From Chitinophagaceae bacterium (GTDB lineage Bacteria; Bacteroidota; Bacteroidia; Chitinophagales; Chitinophagaceae), in NCBI GenBank assembly GCA_016786845.1, contig JAEUVB010000015.1:332867-396866 (forward strand): 64,000 nucleotides of DNA. The letters are read 5' to 3'. The stretch's first letter is position 1. Each line of letters begins with the position of its first letter. The notes beneath the pieces are model-generated. The model was not told the DNA's origin. It was given only the letters and a program-made list of their open reading frames with translations, and made no database searches. Shown one piece after another: positions 23,570 to 32,239 of this stretch. Made by a program: the position numbers and the translations under genes.

Positions 23570-25765
23570 CTAAACCACAAGTAATCCTGTTTTGTATAGG
23601 GTGTTCATGGGTTTATTGTCCCAGAATATTTCAAAATCGTCAAGACCTGATTGTGTGTAATCCTCCTGAAGTTGCTGCATGGTTATGGGCGTTTGGAAAT
23701 CGCTCAGGGTATTAAATATTTTTAAGAGCCATATACCTTGTTCAGCAGGCAAACTGATCTCTGTAGTTTTTTGCAAGGAAGCCAATTTGATTTTCATCAT
23801 CTCACGCTGACGACCTTTCTTAGATTGAACAAAAGATTCATGTTGCAAAACTTTGCCGATCCAGATTACCCGGGAATTAGGCTTGTATTGGGCTAGTTTT
23901 TCTTCCTGTAAAATGTTCAGGATATGTTCTTTGGCTATGGATGTTTTCGGAATGGAAAAATCAAACCAGGTCGACAAGGGTTCATCGAGTCCAAGACCTT
24001 GCATGTAATTGAACAATGACTTTTTAAGTCCGGGTCCAAAGCGTTCATGATCGCCACCGGTAGGATCGGTATGCGGTAAATCATTGTTGGCAAAGGTGCC
24101 GATGGTCGGATTCAGATTTTTGACTTTATATTTCTCCGGAGCGAGTCCGACCGGACTATGTGCAGTCATGGTAAACAAATGCCAGAAAGCGGATTGTAAG
24201 ACGCCGGCTTTAAAGAGTTGCCTCACCATCTCGAGCGAGTCTATGGTTTCTTGTGCCGTTTGTGTGGGAAAGCCATACATCAAATAAGCATGCACCATGA
24301 TGGAAGCTTCGGTAAAATATTTCGTTACCTCGGCTACTTGTGAAACCGTGATGCCTTTATCAATGAGCGCAAGTAAGCGGTCTGATGCTACTTCGAGTCC
24401 GCCGGAAACCGCAATGCATCCTGAGGCTTTCAGCAATTGACACAGATCGCGGGTGAAACTTTTTTCGAATCGAATATTGGTCCACCAGCTTACCTGTAAT
24501 TTCCGTTGTAATATTTCCAACGCGAGGGCTTTCATGAGGGAAGGCGGTGCAGCTTCGTCTACAAAATGAAAATGGTTGTGTCCGGTTTGCGCGATGATGG
24601 TTTCCATGCGATCGCAGAGCAAGTTAGCGGCTACCGGTTCATAGCGTTGTATGTAATCGAGGGAGATATCGCAAAAGGTACACTTACCCCAATAGCAACC
24701 GTGGGCCATGGTAAGCTTATTCCATTGCCCGTCGCTCCACAAGGAATGCATGGGATTGGCAATTTCAATGGCATGAATATAATCTTTGAGCAGAAGATCG
24801 GAATAATCGGGTGTGCCGGTTTCCGATTGTTTATAATCACGGATCAGAGATCCATTTTGATAGACCACTTGACCTTCTTCCAACATAAAGGTTCGCTTGA
24901 GTTGTTGAGCGGGAAGCTCACCCTGAAGATGTTTGATCAGTTGTTCGATGGGTGCTTCTCCATCATCGAGGGTAATGAAGTGGAAAAATTCGAACACCCT
25001 TGGGTCGCTGAGAGACCGGAGTTCAGTATTTGGAAATCCGCCGCCTATAACAACGGGCAGATTCGGAAAATGAGATCGGATATATTGAGCACAGCGAAAG
25101 GCGGTATAAAGATTGCCAGGAAAGGGTACCGAGAAAGCCACCAAAGAAGGCTGTTGATGTTGTATTTGTTGATGAAGCAGCTTCAACATGATCTCATCGG
25201 TAAAGGAAGGATCTTGTTGGAGTTCATGATAGAGTTCATCAAAGGAATTAGCCGATCGGCCTAGGTGTTCAGCATAACGGCTAAAGCCAAAGTGCGGATC
25301 AATGGTTTCCTGTATCAGGTCGCTGAGGTCTTCGAGAAAGAGTGTTGCGAGATGCTTTGCTTTATCATGAAGTCCCATATTGCCGAAGGCCCAATGCAGA
25401 TCGTCGGTCTGTGCAAATCGGGAAGCTTCGGGCAGATAGTTACGGGTGCAAATTTTTCTGGCGAGCAGATTGTTTTTGCCTTGGAGAAAACGGATAACAT
25501 CATCGATACATTCCAAATAGGATTCACGCAAGCTAGAGATTCGATGCGCATTCTCAGACAGGTCGGTATGATCAAGATCGATCTGTTGAAATGCATGTTG
25601 TAATCCTTGAGTTGAAAATATTTGCAGGATCACTTCAATGCCTAAATCTGATTGAAAGGAAGGAATGCATTTGGTATTTAAAAAACCTTTGAGATAAGCC
25701 GTTGCCGGGTAGGGCGTATTCAGTTGGGTGAAGGGCGGCGTAATCAGTAGGACTTTTGAGCTCAA
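23570..25765 (-). CDS. B12-binding-type radical SAM protein with CX4CX2C cluster motif
   Basis: 731 residues from a TTG at 25765 (TTG-AGC-TCA); no ATG is close and the start gives SKVLLITPPFTQLNTPYPATAYL, a typical opening of cobalamin-domain radical SAM proteins. The N-terminal half contains LVAFSVPFPGNLYTAF and VVIGGGFPNTEL. The cluster motif is HGCYWGKCTFCD, with four rather than three residues between the first two cysteines. The SAM-binding region continues with ISGGLEVASDR-like ...VSGGLEVASDRLL and AYLMYGFPTQT. The C-terminal 150 residues are unlike common domains. Substrate unknown. Probably co-transcribed with the gene at 21845. Confidence 0.82.
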   Translation of the reverse strand: MSSKVLLITPPFTQLNTPYPATAYLKGFLNTKCIPSFQSDLGIEVILQIFSTQGLQHAFQQIDLDHTDLSENAHRISSLRESYLECIDDVIRFLQGKNNLLARKICTRNYLPEASRFAQTDDLHWAFGNMGLHDKAKHLATLFLEDLSDLIQETIDPHFGFSRYAEHLGRSANSFDELYHELQQDPSFTDEIMLKLLHQQIQHQQPSLVAFSVPFPGNLYTAFRCAQYIRSHFPNLPVVIGGGFPNTELRSLSDPRVFEFFHFITLDDGEAPIEQLIKHLQGELPAQQLKRTFMLEEGQVVYQNGSLIRDYKQSETGTPDYSDLLLKDYIHAIEIANPMHSLWSDGQWNKLTMAHGCYWGKCTFCDISLDYIQRYEPVAANLLCDRMETIIAQTGHNHFHFVDEAAPPSLMKALALEILQRKLQVSWWTNIRFEKSFTRDLCQLLKASGCIAVSGGLEVASDRLLALIDKGITVSQVAEVTKYFTEASIMVHAYLMYGFPTQTAQETIDSLEMVRQLFKAGVLQSAFWHLFTMTAHSPVGLAPEKYKVKNLNPTIGTFANNDLPHTDPTGGDHERFGPGLKKSLFNYMQGLGLDEPLSTWFDFSIPKTSIAKEHILNILQEEKLAQYKPNSRVIWIGKVLQHESFVQSKKGRQREMMKIKLASLQKTTEISLPAEQGIWLLKIFNTLSDFQTPITMQQLQEDYTQSGLDDFEIFWDNKPMNTLYKTGLLVV

Positions 25766-26096
25766 GACAAAATATTTATAAGCGTAAAAGTAGGAATTTA
25801 AGTTTCTTTCCTTCTATAAAAAATACAAGGCGTCGTCAATAGTTCAGGGGCGAGCATCAGGCCATTGAATTGAGATGAATGCAAGATGATGCACAAGTTT
25901 GTGCACTTGTACCATCATAGTCATGATTGCTCTACATCCCTCATGGGTAAAGTATGATCAATATCTTGAACAGAATCCGAATATCATCTGCGTTCATGTT
26001 GAAATTGTTACTTTAACAAATCCACTCTTGCAAACGCCAAAGAATAAAAATACATTTGTTTTATAAAAATAATTTCTAACTACAAAAACAAATCAC
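25766..26096. other. intergenic region between divergent genes with overlapping palindromes
   Basis: 331 bases, no gene seen. GCACAAGTTTGTGC (25891-25904) is a 6-base-arm palindrome nested with arms ACAAGT and ACTTGT (25893-25910), a possible operator. A promoter for the DUF1761 gene is near its right end. Confidence 0.5.
26028..26058 (+). promoter_or_regulatory. promoter of the DUF1761 gene
   Basis: A -33 TTG (26028-26030) and a perfect -7 box TACATTTG (26051-26058) with a 20-base spacer, a good match to the Bacteroidota housekeeping promoter. The ATG is 38 bases downstream. Confidence 0.6.
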
Positions 26097-26597
26097 ATGG
26101 AAATCAATTGGCTTATTGTAGCATCCGCTGCACTCATCCCCCTCATCGTTGGATTTATCTGGTATCACCCTGCCGTATTTGGCAAGGCCTGGATGAAGGC
26201 TGCCGGTGTACCCGAAGACGCGGCTAAAGGCGCAAATATGGCGCTCATTTTTGGTTTGACTATTCTCTTTGGATTGATGGCTACCATACCTCTGATGTCT
26301 TTAAGCATTCATCAAATGGGATTTATGTCGATATTTGCTGATGAGCCTTCGGTGAAAGATGCTGCTTCTCCGATAGGAAAATACTTCAACGACTTCTTCG
26401 CACAGTATGGTCATAAATTCAGAACCTTCAAACATGGGATGTTGCACGGAGTATTGGCCGGATTATTTTTAGGCGTTCCGATCATGGGTACAAATGCGCT
26501 GTTTGAGCGCAAAGGATTTAAATATATTGCTATCAATGCAGGATATTGGATGCTGACTTTGGGATTGATGGCCGGTGTGATTTGCGGATTCGCATAA
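26097..26597 (+). CDS. DUF1761 family membrane protein
   Basis: 166 residues with hydrophobic segments at about 4-22, 48-70, 110-132 and 143-164. The first helix is followed by GFIWYHPAVFGKAWMKAAG, the hallmark of DUF1761. Function is unknown. The region between helices 2 and 3 is hydrophilic (about 75-108). It stands alone with its own promoter upstream, and a GC-rich element and a strong bidirectional terminator downstream. Confidence 0.85.
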   Translation: MEINWLIVASAALIPLIVGFIWYHPAVFGKAWMKAAGVPEDAAKGANMALIFGLTILFGLMATIPLMSLSIHQMGFMSIFADEPSVKDAASPIGKYFNDFFAQYGHKFRTFKHGMLHGVLAGLFLGVPIMGTNALFERKGFKYIAINAGYWMLTLGLMAGVICGFA

Positions 26598-26630
26598 ACC
26601 AATTGCCTCTACTCTCGTGGCGTAACGTAT

Positions 26631-26740
26631 GCGTGAGGGATAGAGCGTATAGCCCGCAGCGACGACGCAGGCGGCCCCGAGGCCAAGCACGCGGCGGGCG
26701 TGAGGACTATAAGCGATAGCCCGGCCCGCAGGGCACGCCC
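26631..26740. repeat. GC-rich structured intergenic element with a two-copy 26-base repeat
   Basis: This block is much richer in G and C than its surroundings. Two 26-base copies (26631-26656 and 26698-26723) share GCGTGAGG at the left and ATAGCCCG at the right with a different middle. Inverted arms GGGCGTG (26696-26702) and CACGCCC (26734-26740) are perfect, and GCCCGC (26652-26657) can pair with GCGGGC (26694-26699) as an alternative. I recall similar AGC-GATAGCCCG-type blocks between Bacteroidota genes but no named family. No open frame of note. Confidence 0.7.
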
Positions 26741-26770
26741 AAAAGAAAATCCTATAATGTACTATAAAAT

Positions 26771-26800
26771 AAAAAGGCTGTCCAAACGGGCAGCCTTTTT
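26771..26800. terminator. bidirectional intrinsic terminator
   Basis: Arms AAAAAGGCTGTCC (26771-26783) and GGGCAGCCTTTTT (26788-26800) around loop AAAC, with one T-G wobble. It lies between the plus-strand DUF1761 gene and the minus-strand gene ending at 26821, serving both. Confidence 0.9.
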
Positions 26801-26820
26801 CATTGCTTAAGTCAGAATAT

Positions 26821-28995
26821 TTATAAAGTATTTTCAGCCATTTGAATTTTGAATGCTTTTAAAAACAAGGCACCCATATTTTTATGTGGCGGTACATAGT
26901 CGTTAAATTTATCGATCAATGCCGGTGTTTTCATCAGTCCGCCCACCTCAGTCCACAGGTCTATCCAATTGATGTCTTTGCCGGCCAGTAAACGCGTATT
27001 CACAGATTTTAAAATCGGATCAGTAACCAGCATGGTGCCAGTTTGTTTGCTGGAGATGATATGTGCATCTTCGGAATAGCCGAGTATCGTAGACAAGTTA
27101 TGGTATCCTCCACAAGAGCCCAGGATGATGATTTTATTTTCAGGTTTGAGATACTTTAATGTTGTCGGTAAATGATAACTATGTCCACGGTGAATGATGA
27201 TGGATGGATGAATTTTTTGATCTTCAAGATATTTCACGAGTAATTTTTGTGCTTCTTCATCTTTAGGTTCATCCAATGGAAGATTTGCATATAGTTCCAC
27301 AGGGCTTCCTAAGATGGAGGTGAGCTTCATCCAGTTTTCATTTTTTTCAATTTTCCAATCGGTGGCTTTATAATTGGAGAGGAAGCTGTTGAAGGAAGAT
27401 TTGCCATCCTCATCGCCATAGAAGAAGATTTGTTGGATCACTTTGCCGCCGGTGTCGGTAAGATTCTTGTACGGCACAAATGAGATGGGAGGAATTTTCA
27501 ATTGCGCCTGAAGATCATCGCTGGTTTCTTCCGGATTAATGATGGAAGTGCAGAGCGTATGCAAGAGAAAATAGATGATCAGGCCGCGTTTATTATTGTC
27601 TGTGTAGGTACGCTCGTAATCTTTTTTGACTTCATTGAGCAGGTATTCGAGCAACACCGGGTCGTCGATACTGCCGAAGGCATCGGCTACATCTACAGCA
27701 TCTTCGATATCGGTGTCTTTATTTTTATCGATATCATGTACGAAGGTGGCCATGAGGGTATTGCGGTTTGGCTCGTCGATGGTTTTGAGGTATTCATCCA
27801 GTTTATTATAGCCGGCACACATGCGGATAAAGGTTCTGAATTTATCCATGTTGAGGTCAGTCAGAAATTGATCGCCTTTAACGGGTGCCATTTTTGCCAG
27901 CATGCGATTGAAGGTGCCGACAAAAGTGCTGGTATAAATTTCATCACTGCAAAGCACCATCAGGAAATACATTTCGGAGGCAGTAAGAGGTTCTACACAT
28001 TTAAATCTAACAGGGTCTTGGGCATCATGAAGCTCGTTCATGGTGCGTACATATTCCAGGGCCATTTGTTTGGATTCGCGATCGAGAATTTTTTTAGTGA
28101 GACTTTGTTGTTTCAGTCTTTGCTGTATCAGGCTGCGATAGTATGAGGCATTGTCTTGGGTAGCGGCATTGACCTCGGCCATACTCATGGCATTGTTTTT
28201 CAAATCTTCCACATACACAATAGCCCTGAGCGGGGTAGTGGCCTTGTCTGCGATATTCACGATGGTCTTCACGAGAGGGTCTTTGCAACGACGAACAATA
28301 TAGCGTTCACGTGCGGTGCTGGTTGCGTATGTGAGAATTAAATTTGGCTGTTTGGTGGCGAGATAGGCCATCATCAATTCGGCGGCTTCCATGTCGGCAT
28401 ATTCGTTGAAGCGACTTTGCATTTCTTCAGGATAGCGTTGTACCATATTTAAATACACGGTGGATACGGCTACGCGATCTTCTTTAAACATATGCATATT
28501 GCCGTATATAGCCCGGCTGAAATTTCCATTGATAAAATCAACTAAGTTTTCATTGTTATACTGTTTCTTTAAAATCACAAAAAAAGATTCCATCAAATCA
28601 GTATAATACTTTGCTTCAGGTTTGCCGTTTTGCAAATCATAGACAAAGGCTTTCAAGTTAGTTTCGAGTAATTGTAGGTTTTTGATTTTGCCATAATGAT
28701 CCAGTGGCAAATTTTCTATCACAGACTGATACTGATCCGTTTTACGCAGGATGGCATCCGTAAAATAATCCGTATCCAATCTGCGCCCGTTCACGTCCAC
28801 CCGACCATCTTGTTTGTGGTCGAAATCATCGGCTGTCTTTTGAAGCTTGTCGATCTTATCGTGCCACAACTGCCGGTTGATCGGTACAGGTGTCCAAATT
28901 TCGGTGGAGGTCCAAGGATCTTTTTTCTGATCTTTTTGTGCGGTAGCATGCAAGCCAAACAGGGTAGATGCCAGCAGTAAAAAACAATACTTCAT
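26821..28995 (-). CDS. large secreted protein of unknown function with a possible clan CD (caspase-like) C-terminal domain
   Basis: 724 residues with a signal peptide (MKYCFLLLASTLFGLHATA, cut near ATAQ). The middle, about 60-480, is mostly alpha-helical and matches no family I know. Near the C-terminus IIIHRGHSYHLPTTLKYL (H602/H605) is followed by a short helix and NKIIILGSCGGYH (C628). A strand ending in His-Gly-His and a next strand ending in Ser-Cys-Gly-Gly is the catalytic arrangement of clan CD cysteine peptidases (caspases, gingipains, CHAT domains). The His-Cys spacing of 23-26 is shorter than usual, so this is a suggestion only. No T9SS tail or membrane anchor is evident. It is monocistronic, with promoter box and terminator on either side. 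Confidence 0.7.
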   Translation of the reverse strand: MKYCFLLLASTLFGLHATAQKDQKKDPWTSTEIWTPVPINRQLWHDKIDKLQKTADDFDHKQDGRVDVNGRRLDTDYFTDAILRKTDQYQSVIENLPLDHYGKIKNLQLLETNLKAFVYDLQNGKPEAKYYTDLMESFFVILKKQYNNENLVDFINGNFSRAIYGNMHMFKEDRVAVSTVYLNMVQRYPEEMQSRFNEYADMEAAELMMAYLATKQPNLILTYATSTARERYIVRRCKDPLVKTIVNIADKATTPLRAIVYVEDLKNNAMSMAEVNAATQDNASYYRSLIQQRLKQQSLTKKILDRESKQMALEYVRTMNELHDAQDPVRFKCVEPLTASEMYFLMVLCSDEIYTSTFVGTFNRMLAKMAPVKGDQFLTDLNMDKFRTFIRMCAGYNKLDEYLKTIDEPNRNTLMATFVHDIDKNKDTDIEDAVDVADAFGSIDDPVLLEYLLNEVKKDYERTYTDNNKRGLIIYFLLHTLCTSIINPEETSDDLQAQLKIPPISFVPYKNLTDTGGKVIQQIFFYGDEDGKSSFNSFLSNYKATDWKIEKNENWMKLTSILGSPVELYANLPLDEPKDEEAQKLLVKYLEDQKIHPSIIIHRGHSYHLPTTLKYLKPENKIIILGSCGGYHNLSTILGYSEDAHIISSKQTGTMLVTDPILKSVNTRLLAGKDINWIDLWTEVGGLMKTPALIDKFNDYVPPHKNMGALFLKAFKIQMAENTL

Positions 28996-29014
28996 ATATA
29001 TACTGGGGTAGACA

Positions 29015-29048
29015 CAAATGTAATTCTAAAAAGAAGAATAGGAAACAA
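29015..29048 (-). promoter_or_regulatory. promoter of the large secreted protein gene
   Basis: Minus-strand -7 box TACATTTG (29022-29015) with a TTG (29048-29046) 23 bases upstream. The box ends 19 bases before the ATG at 28995. Confidence 0.5.
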
Positions 29049-29151
29049 CCTTTAGGATAGATTAACACCCCAAGAGATGAAGCGGCTGAATCGGTATACG
29101 AAGCGGAATAAATAGGCGCACTGAGTGCAAAGGAGTGGTTGCTGCCAGATA

Positions 29152-30222
29152 TTAAGCAGCTTGTCCAACTCTTTTCAAAAAACTGAAATGGGAGACCAGG
29201 GCATTTCCAAAAGTAGGGAAGGCGTGGTAGGTAATTTTCATTTCGCGGCAAGTGTCCCGAACGATCTTGCTGATTTCTGGGTAATGAACATGGGAGATTT
29301 TCGGATAGAGGTGGTGTTCCACCTGATAATTGAGGCCACCTACTAACCAGGAAATGATTTTATTGCCCATGGCAAAATTGGCGGTGGTATTTACCTGATG
29401 CAGCGCCCACTCGTTTTCTATTTTGTCTTTTTCGTTGGGAATGGGGAAATCTATATCTTCCACCACATGGGCCATCTGAAAGACTAATGCCAGTGTAAGA
29501 CCCAAAACCGCATGCATAATAAAGAAGCCTAAAAGGGTCCACCAAAATCCGAAAATGAATGCCGGAATGATAAAGAACAATGTGAAGTTTAAAATTTTGC
29601 CAAACCAGAATTCAATATGGTCGCTGGTTTTCATGGTACGAATCTCCATATTGTTGATTTTTTTTGTGGCCAGTTTGTAATAGTCATCAAAAAGAATCCA
29701 GTTGAACGTGGTGAAAAAATAGAGGGGTACAGAATAAATGTGTTGGTATTTATGCCACCATTTATGTCCCTGAGCAGGGCTCAGGCGAAACATGGGGTAC
29801 TTGGCAATATCATCATCGAAACCATCGATATTGGTATAGGTATGATGGAGGATATTGTGTTTGATTTTCCAGAAAAAGGTGCTGCCACCCATGAGGTCAC
29901 CTCCGATAAAGGCGATAATATTGTTCACCTTGCTATTGCTGCTGTAGCTTCCATGTGCAGCATCATGCATGACATTGAACCCGATGGTCGCCTGAATGAA
30001 CCCAACTAGTCCGCATAATGCAAGCTTGAGCAGGCCCGGCAGTGGTGCAAACAGGATAAGGCCCCAAACGGTAAAAAGACTGATAAGTAAGATGATGGTT
30101 TTGCTCCACAGCTTCCAATTGCCTCTTTGGGCGATATGGTTGTTGGAAAAATAAGATTCAATCCTTTCGTCCAGTAAATTTTTGAACGGGCGGGGATTAT
30201 TGGTGAAAGTAACTTTTGACAT
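29152..30222 (-). CDS. membrane fatty acid desaturase (acyl-lipid/acyl-CoA type)
   Basis: 356 residues. The three histidine boxes that hold the di-iron centre are HDAAH (86-90), HNILHH (122-127) and QVEHH (about 310). The QVEHH form is typical of front-end and related desaturases, but there is no fused cytochrome b5 domain at the N-terminus, so an external ferredoxin or cytochrome must supply electrons. Paired hydrophobic segments lie at about 44-82 and 210-245. The enzyme inserts double bonds into membrane fatty acyl chains at the inner membrane, often in response to cold. It is a single gene with a near-consensus -7 box GACCTTTG upstream. Confidence 0.92.
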   Translation of the reverse strand: MSKVTFTNNPRPFKNLLDERIESYFSNNHIAQRGNWKLWSKTIILLISLFTVWGLILFAPLPGLLKLALCGLVGFIQATIGFNVMHDAAHGSYSSNSKVNNIIAFIGGDLMGGSTFFWKIKHNILHHTYTNIDGFDDDIAKYPMFRLSPAQGHKWWHKYQHIYSVPLYFFTTFNWILFDDYYKLATKKINNMEIRTMKTSDHIEFWFGKILNFTLFFIIPAFIFGFWWTLLGFFIMHAVLGLTLALVFQMAHVVEDIDFPIPNEKDKIENEWALHQVNTTANFAMGNKIISWLVGGLNYQVEHHLYPKISHVHYPEISKIVRDTCREMKITYHAFPTFGNALVSHFSFLKRVGQAA

Positions 30223-30266
30223 GGTAATTGAAGTGGCGCAAAGGTCGTGTATAAAAATCGTTTTTG

Positions 30267-32096
30267 CTAATCCGATAAGGCTATTTTGGCCTGGAATAAC
30301 TGATTTTTGTCATTCATAATCTGTATAAGGTATAGACCCGAGGGGTATTTTTTTTCCAGGGTCATCTGAAAAAGATGTTGGTCTACTTTCACGATTCGGT
30401 GCTCCAGGGCCTGTCCGTCGGCATTCAAGAATTTGAATTCGTAAGTTCCATTTTCAGGCATTTGCATAGAAATGGTTTGTTGGGCGGGATTCGGATAAGG
30501 TGTTAATTTGCCGGTATTGACGTGCATTTCGAGGCTGGCAGGCCAGCCCTCCACGATCTTGAAAGTATCCGTGATACAACTGAGCGCATCTGTTACCGTA
30601 AATATAGTATCCTGCATGACCGGGACATTAATTTCCCTTACGCTGTCGCCCGTATTCCAAAGATATTGACCGGCATCCCAGCTGGCTTTAAGACTTATGG
30701 TGGAGGGAAAGGTTGCAGTGAGTGTTTTGGTTACACCAACATTCTTATACAGTGTGAATTTGTCCTTCACCACCTGGTTGGTATCGGTGCTGATCCAAAC
30801 GGCTTCAAGTTTATTACCGGTTATGGTAAAGTAGAGGGATCCATTGTCGGCATAATTGCCATAGATCGCTGCATTGTGCGGCCATTCAGTCATGGGGGAT
30901 TGGGGTATCGCACTGCCGCTGCCAATAACCAAATAAATGGTGCCGGAGTCTTTTGAGGATGGCAAATGCGTCTGTTTTACATAAGCGCAGGAATTCGGTG
31001 TGGTGTCGCAAAAGCCGCTACTCCATTGACGGATGTGTTGAAGGCTGTCGAAGGTGGTCTCGGTGCCATAATGCTTTTGCATAAATTGACTTCTTTGGTA
31101 AGTATGGTCATGGCCGTTCAACACAAGGTCCACATTGAATCTTTCAAGTATCGGATTAAGGTATTCGCGCAAAGCGACTAGATCTGACTCATTATCCGAA
31201 TGATGGGTGCCCATGCAATACGGTGGGTGATGGTAGCTCACAATCACCCATGGCATATGATTTAAGGTTAGATCATTCCTGAGCCAGGCTACCTGAGGGG
31301 AGAGCAAAGTATCGGCCAAACCATACCAATTACCGTTGACTTCTTCAAGTCCATAAGAGTCGAGGTTTACAAAATGGACATTGCCGTAATTGAATGAATA
31401 ATACCTTTCGGTGTTGGATGCCAGTCCGCCGCACTCCCCTAATTGGGGCAGGTGGAAAATACCTAAATAAGGGATTTGATGAGTTTGGCGTTTCACATAG
31501 TCATTGGCGTAATCATGGTTGCCGACGGCAGGCCACAGTACTGTATTGGGTAGCACGGAATCCTGATAATAATTAAAAAAGCCCATTTGATATTCCGGGT
31601 CGGTACCATTTTCATAAGCATTGTCGCCCAATAAAATCCAGCCGTCGGTGTATACCGTGTCGATAAATTTCAGGTAGGCATTTCTTACATCTATTTGCTG
31701 TTGGGTTTGTTTGCCCATATCACCCATGGCCCAGAATCGGATCGGTTTTTCGCATTGAGGAGTAGGCGGAGGCGGGGTAACAAAATAGAAGGCTGAACCG
31801 GATTTTAAAGTTTGAGTGCCGGTACCGATGGAATAATAATACCTGGTTTCCGGCTGTAAGTTGCTCAATTCAATTTTGTGTGAAAGGCCTATATTTAAGC
31901 TGGTATTGCTGTTGAATAAAGCCCCGGGTGCTGTGCCATACAGTACCTGGGCATTGCATGGGACATCTGTATTCCAGCAAATGATAAGGCTATTGGGGCT
32001 TGCTTGTGTAAGATAGGGCCCTCTGATGACCGTTTGTGCAAATGATAAGCAGGTCAGGAGGAGTAAAAAACAAGTATGTTGAATTCGCAATGTCAT
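30267..32096 (-). CDS. secreted purple-acid-phosphatase-like metallophosphoesterase with T9SS sorting domain
   Basis: 609 residues. A signal peptide (about 1-20, LTCLSFAQ) leads to a fibronectin-type N-terminal domain beginning VIRGPYLTQASPNSLIICW. The calcineurin-like catalytic domain shows GDMG (D126), GDNAY (D158/N159), GNHD (N193/H194), SYHHPPY and NGHDHTYQ, the metal ligands of this superfamily. The last 75 residues, from LTPYPNPAQQTISM to GLYLIQI, are a type A T9SS sorting domain, so the protein should pass the outer membrane by type IX secretion. Likely role: release of phosphate outside the cell. A -7 box lies 5 bases before the ATG. Confidence 0.92.
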   Translation of the reverse strand: MTLRIQHTCFLLLLTCLSFAQTVIRGPYLTQASPNSLIICWNTDVPCNAQVLYGTAPGALFNSNTSLNIGLSHKIELSNLQPETRYYYSIGTGTQTLKSGSAFYFVTPPPPTPQCEKPIRFWAMGDMGKQTQQQIDVRNAYLKFIDTVYTDGWILLGDNAYENGTDPEYQMGFFNYYQDSVLPNTVLWPAVGNHDYANDYVKRQTHQIPYLGIFHLPQLGECGGLASNTERYYSFNYGNVHFVNLDSYGLEEVNGNWYGLADTLLSPQVAWLRNDLTLNHMPWVIVSYHHPPYCMGTHHSDNESDLVALREYLNPILERFNVDLVLNGHDHTYQRSQFMQKHYGTETTFDSLQHIRQWSSGFCDTTPNSCAYVKQTHLPSSKDSGTIYLVIGSGSAIPQSPMTEWPHNAAIYGNYADNGSLYFTITGNKLEAVWISTDTNQVVKDKFTLYKNVGVTKTLTATFPSTISLKASWDAGQYLWNTGDSVREINVPVMQDTIFTVTDALSCITDTFKIVEGWPASLEMHVNTGKLTPYPNPAQQTISMQMPENGTYEFKFLNADGQALEHRIVKVDQHLFQMTLEKKYPSGLYLIQIMNDKNQLFQAKIALSD

Positions 32097-32101
32097 TTTG
32101 A

Positions 32102-32109
32102 CAAAGATA
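32102..32109 (-). promoter_or_regulatory. -7 promoter box of the metallophosphoesterase gene
   Basis: Minus-strand TATCTTTG, a perfect TAnnTTTG box, 5 bases before the ATG at 32096, implying a leaderless or nearly leaderless transcript. Confidence 0.55.
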
Positions 32110-32239
32110 TTTTTAATTTAACATGGAAAGGGTTTATTTCGTCTGAGTATTTTTATACTTGGTATCATACCATTCATATTGCAGGGGTATCACCGTTGCT
32201 CATGAAAAATTGATTTAAAAAAACATTATTTTGCGAGTT

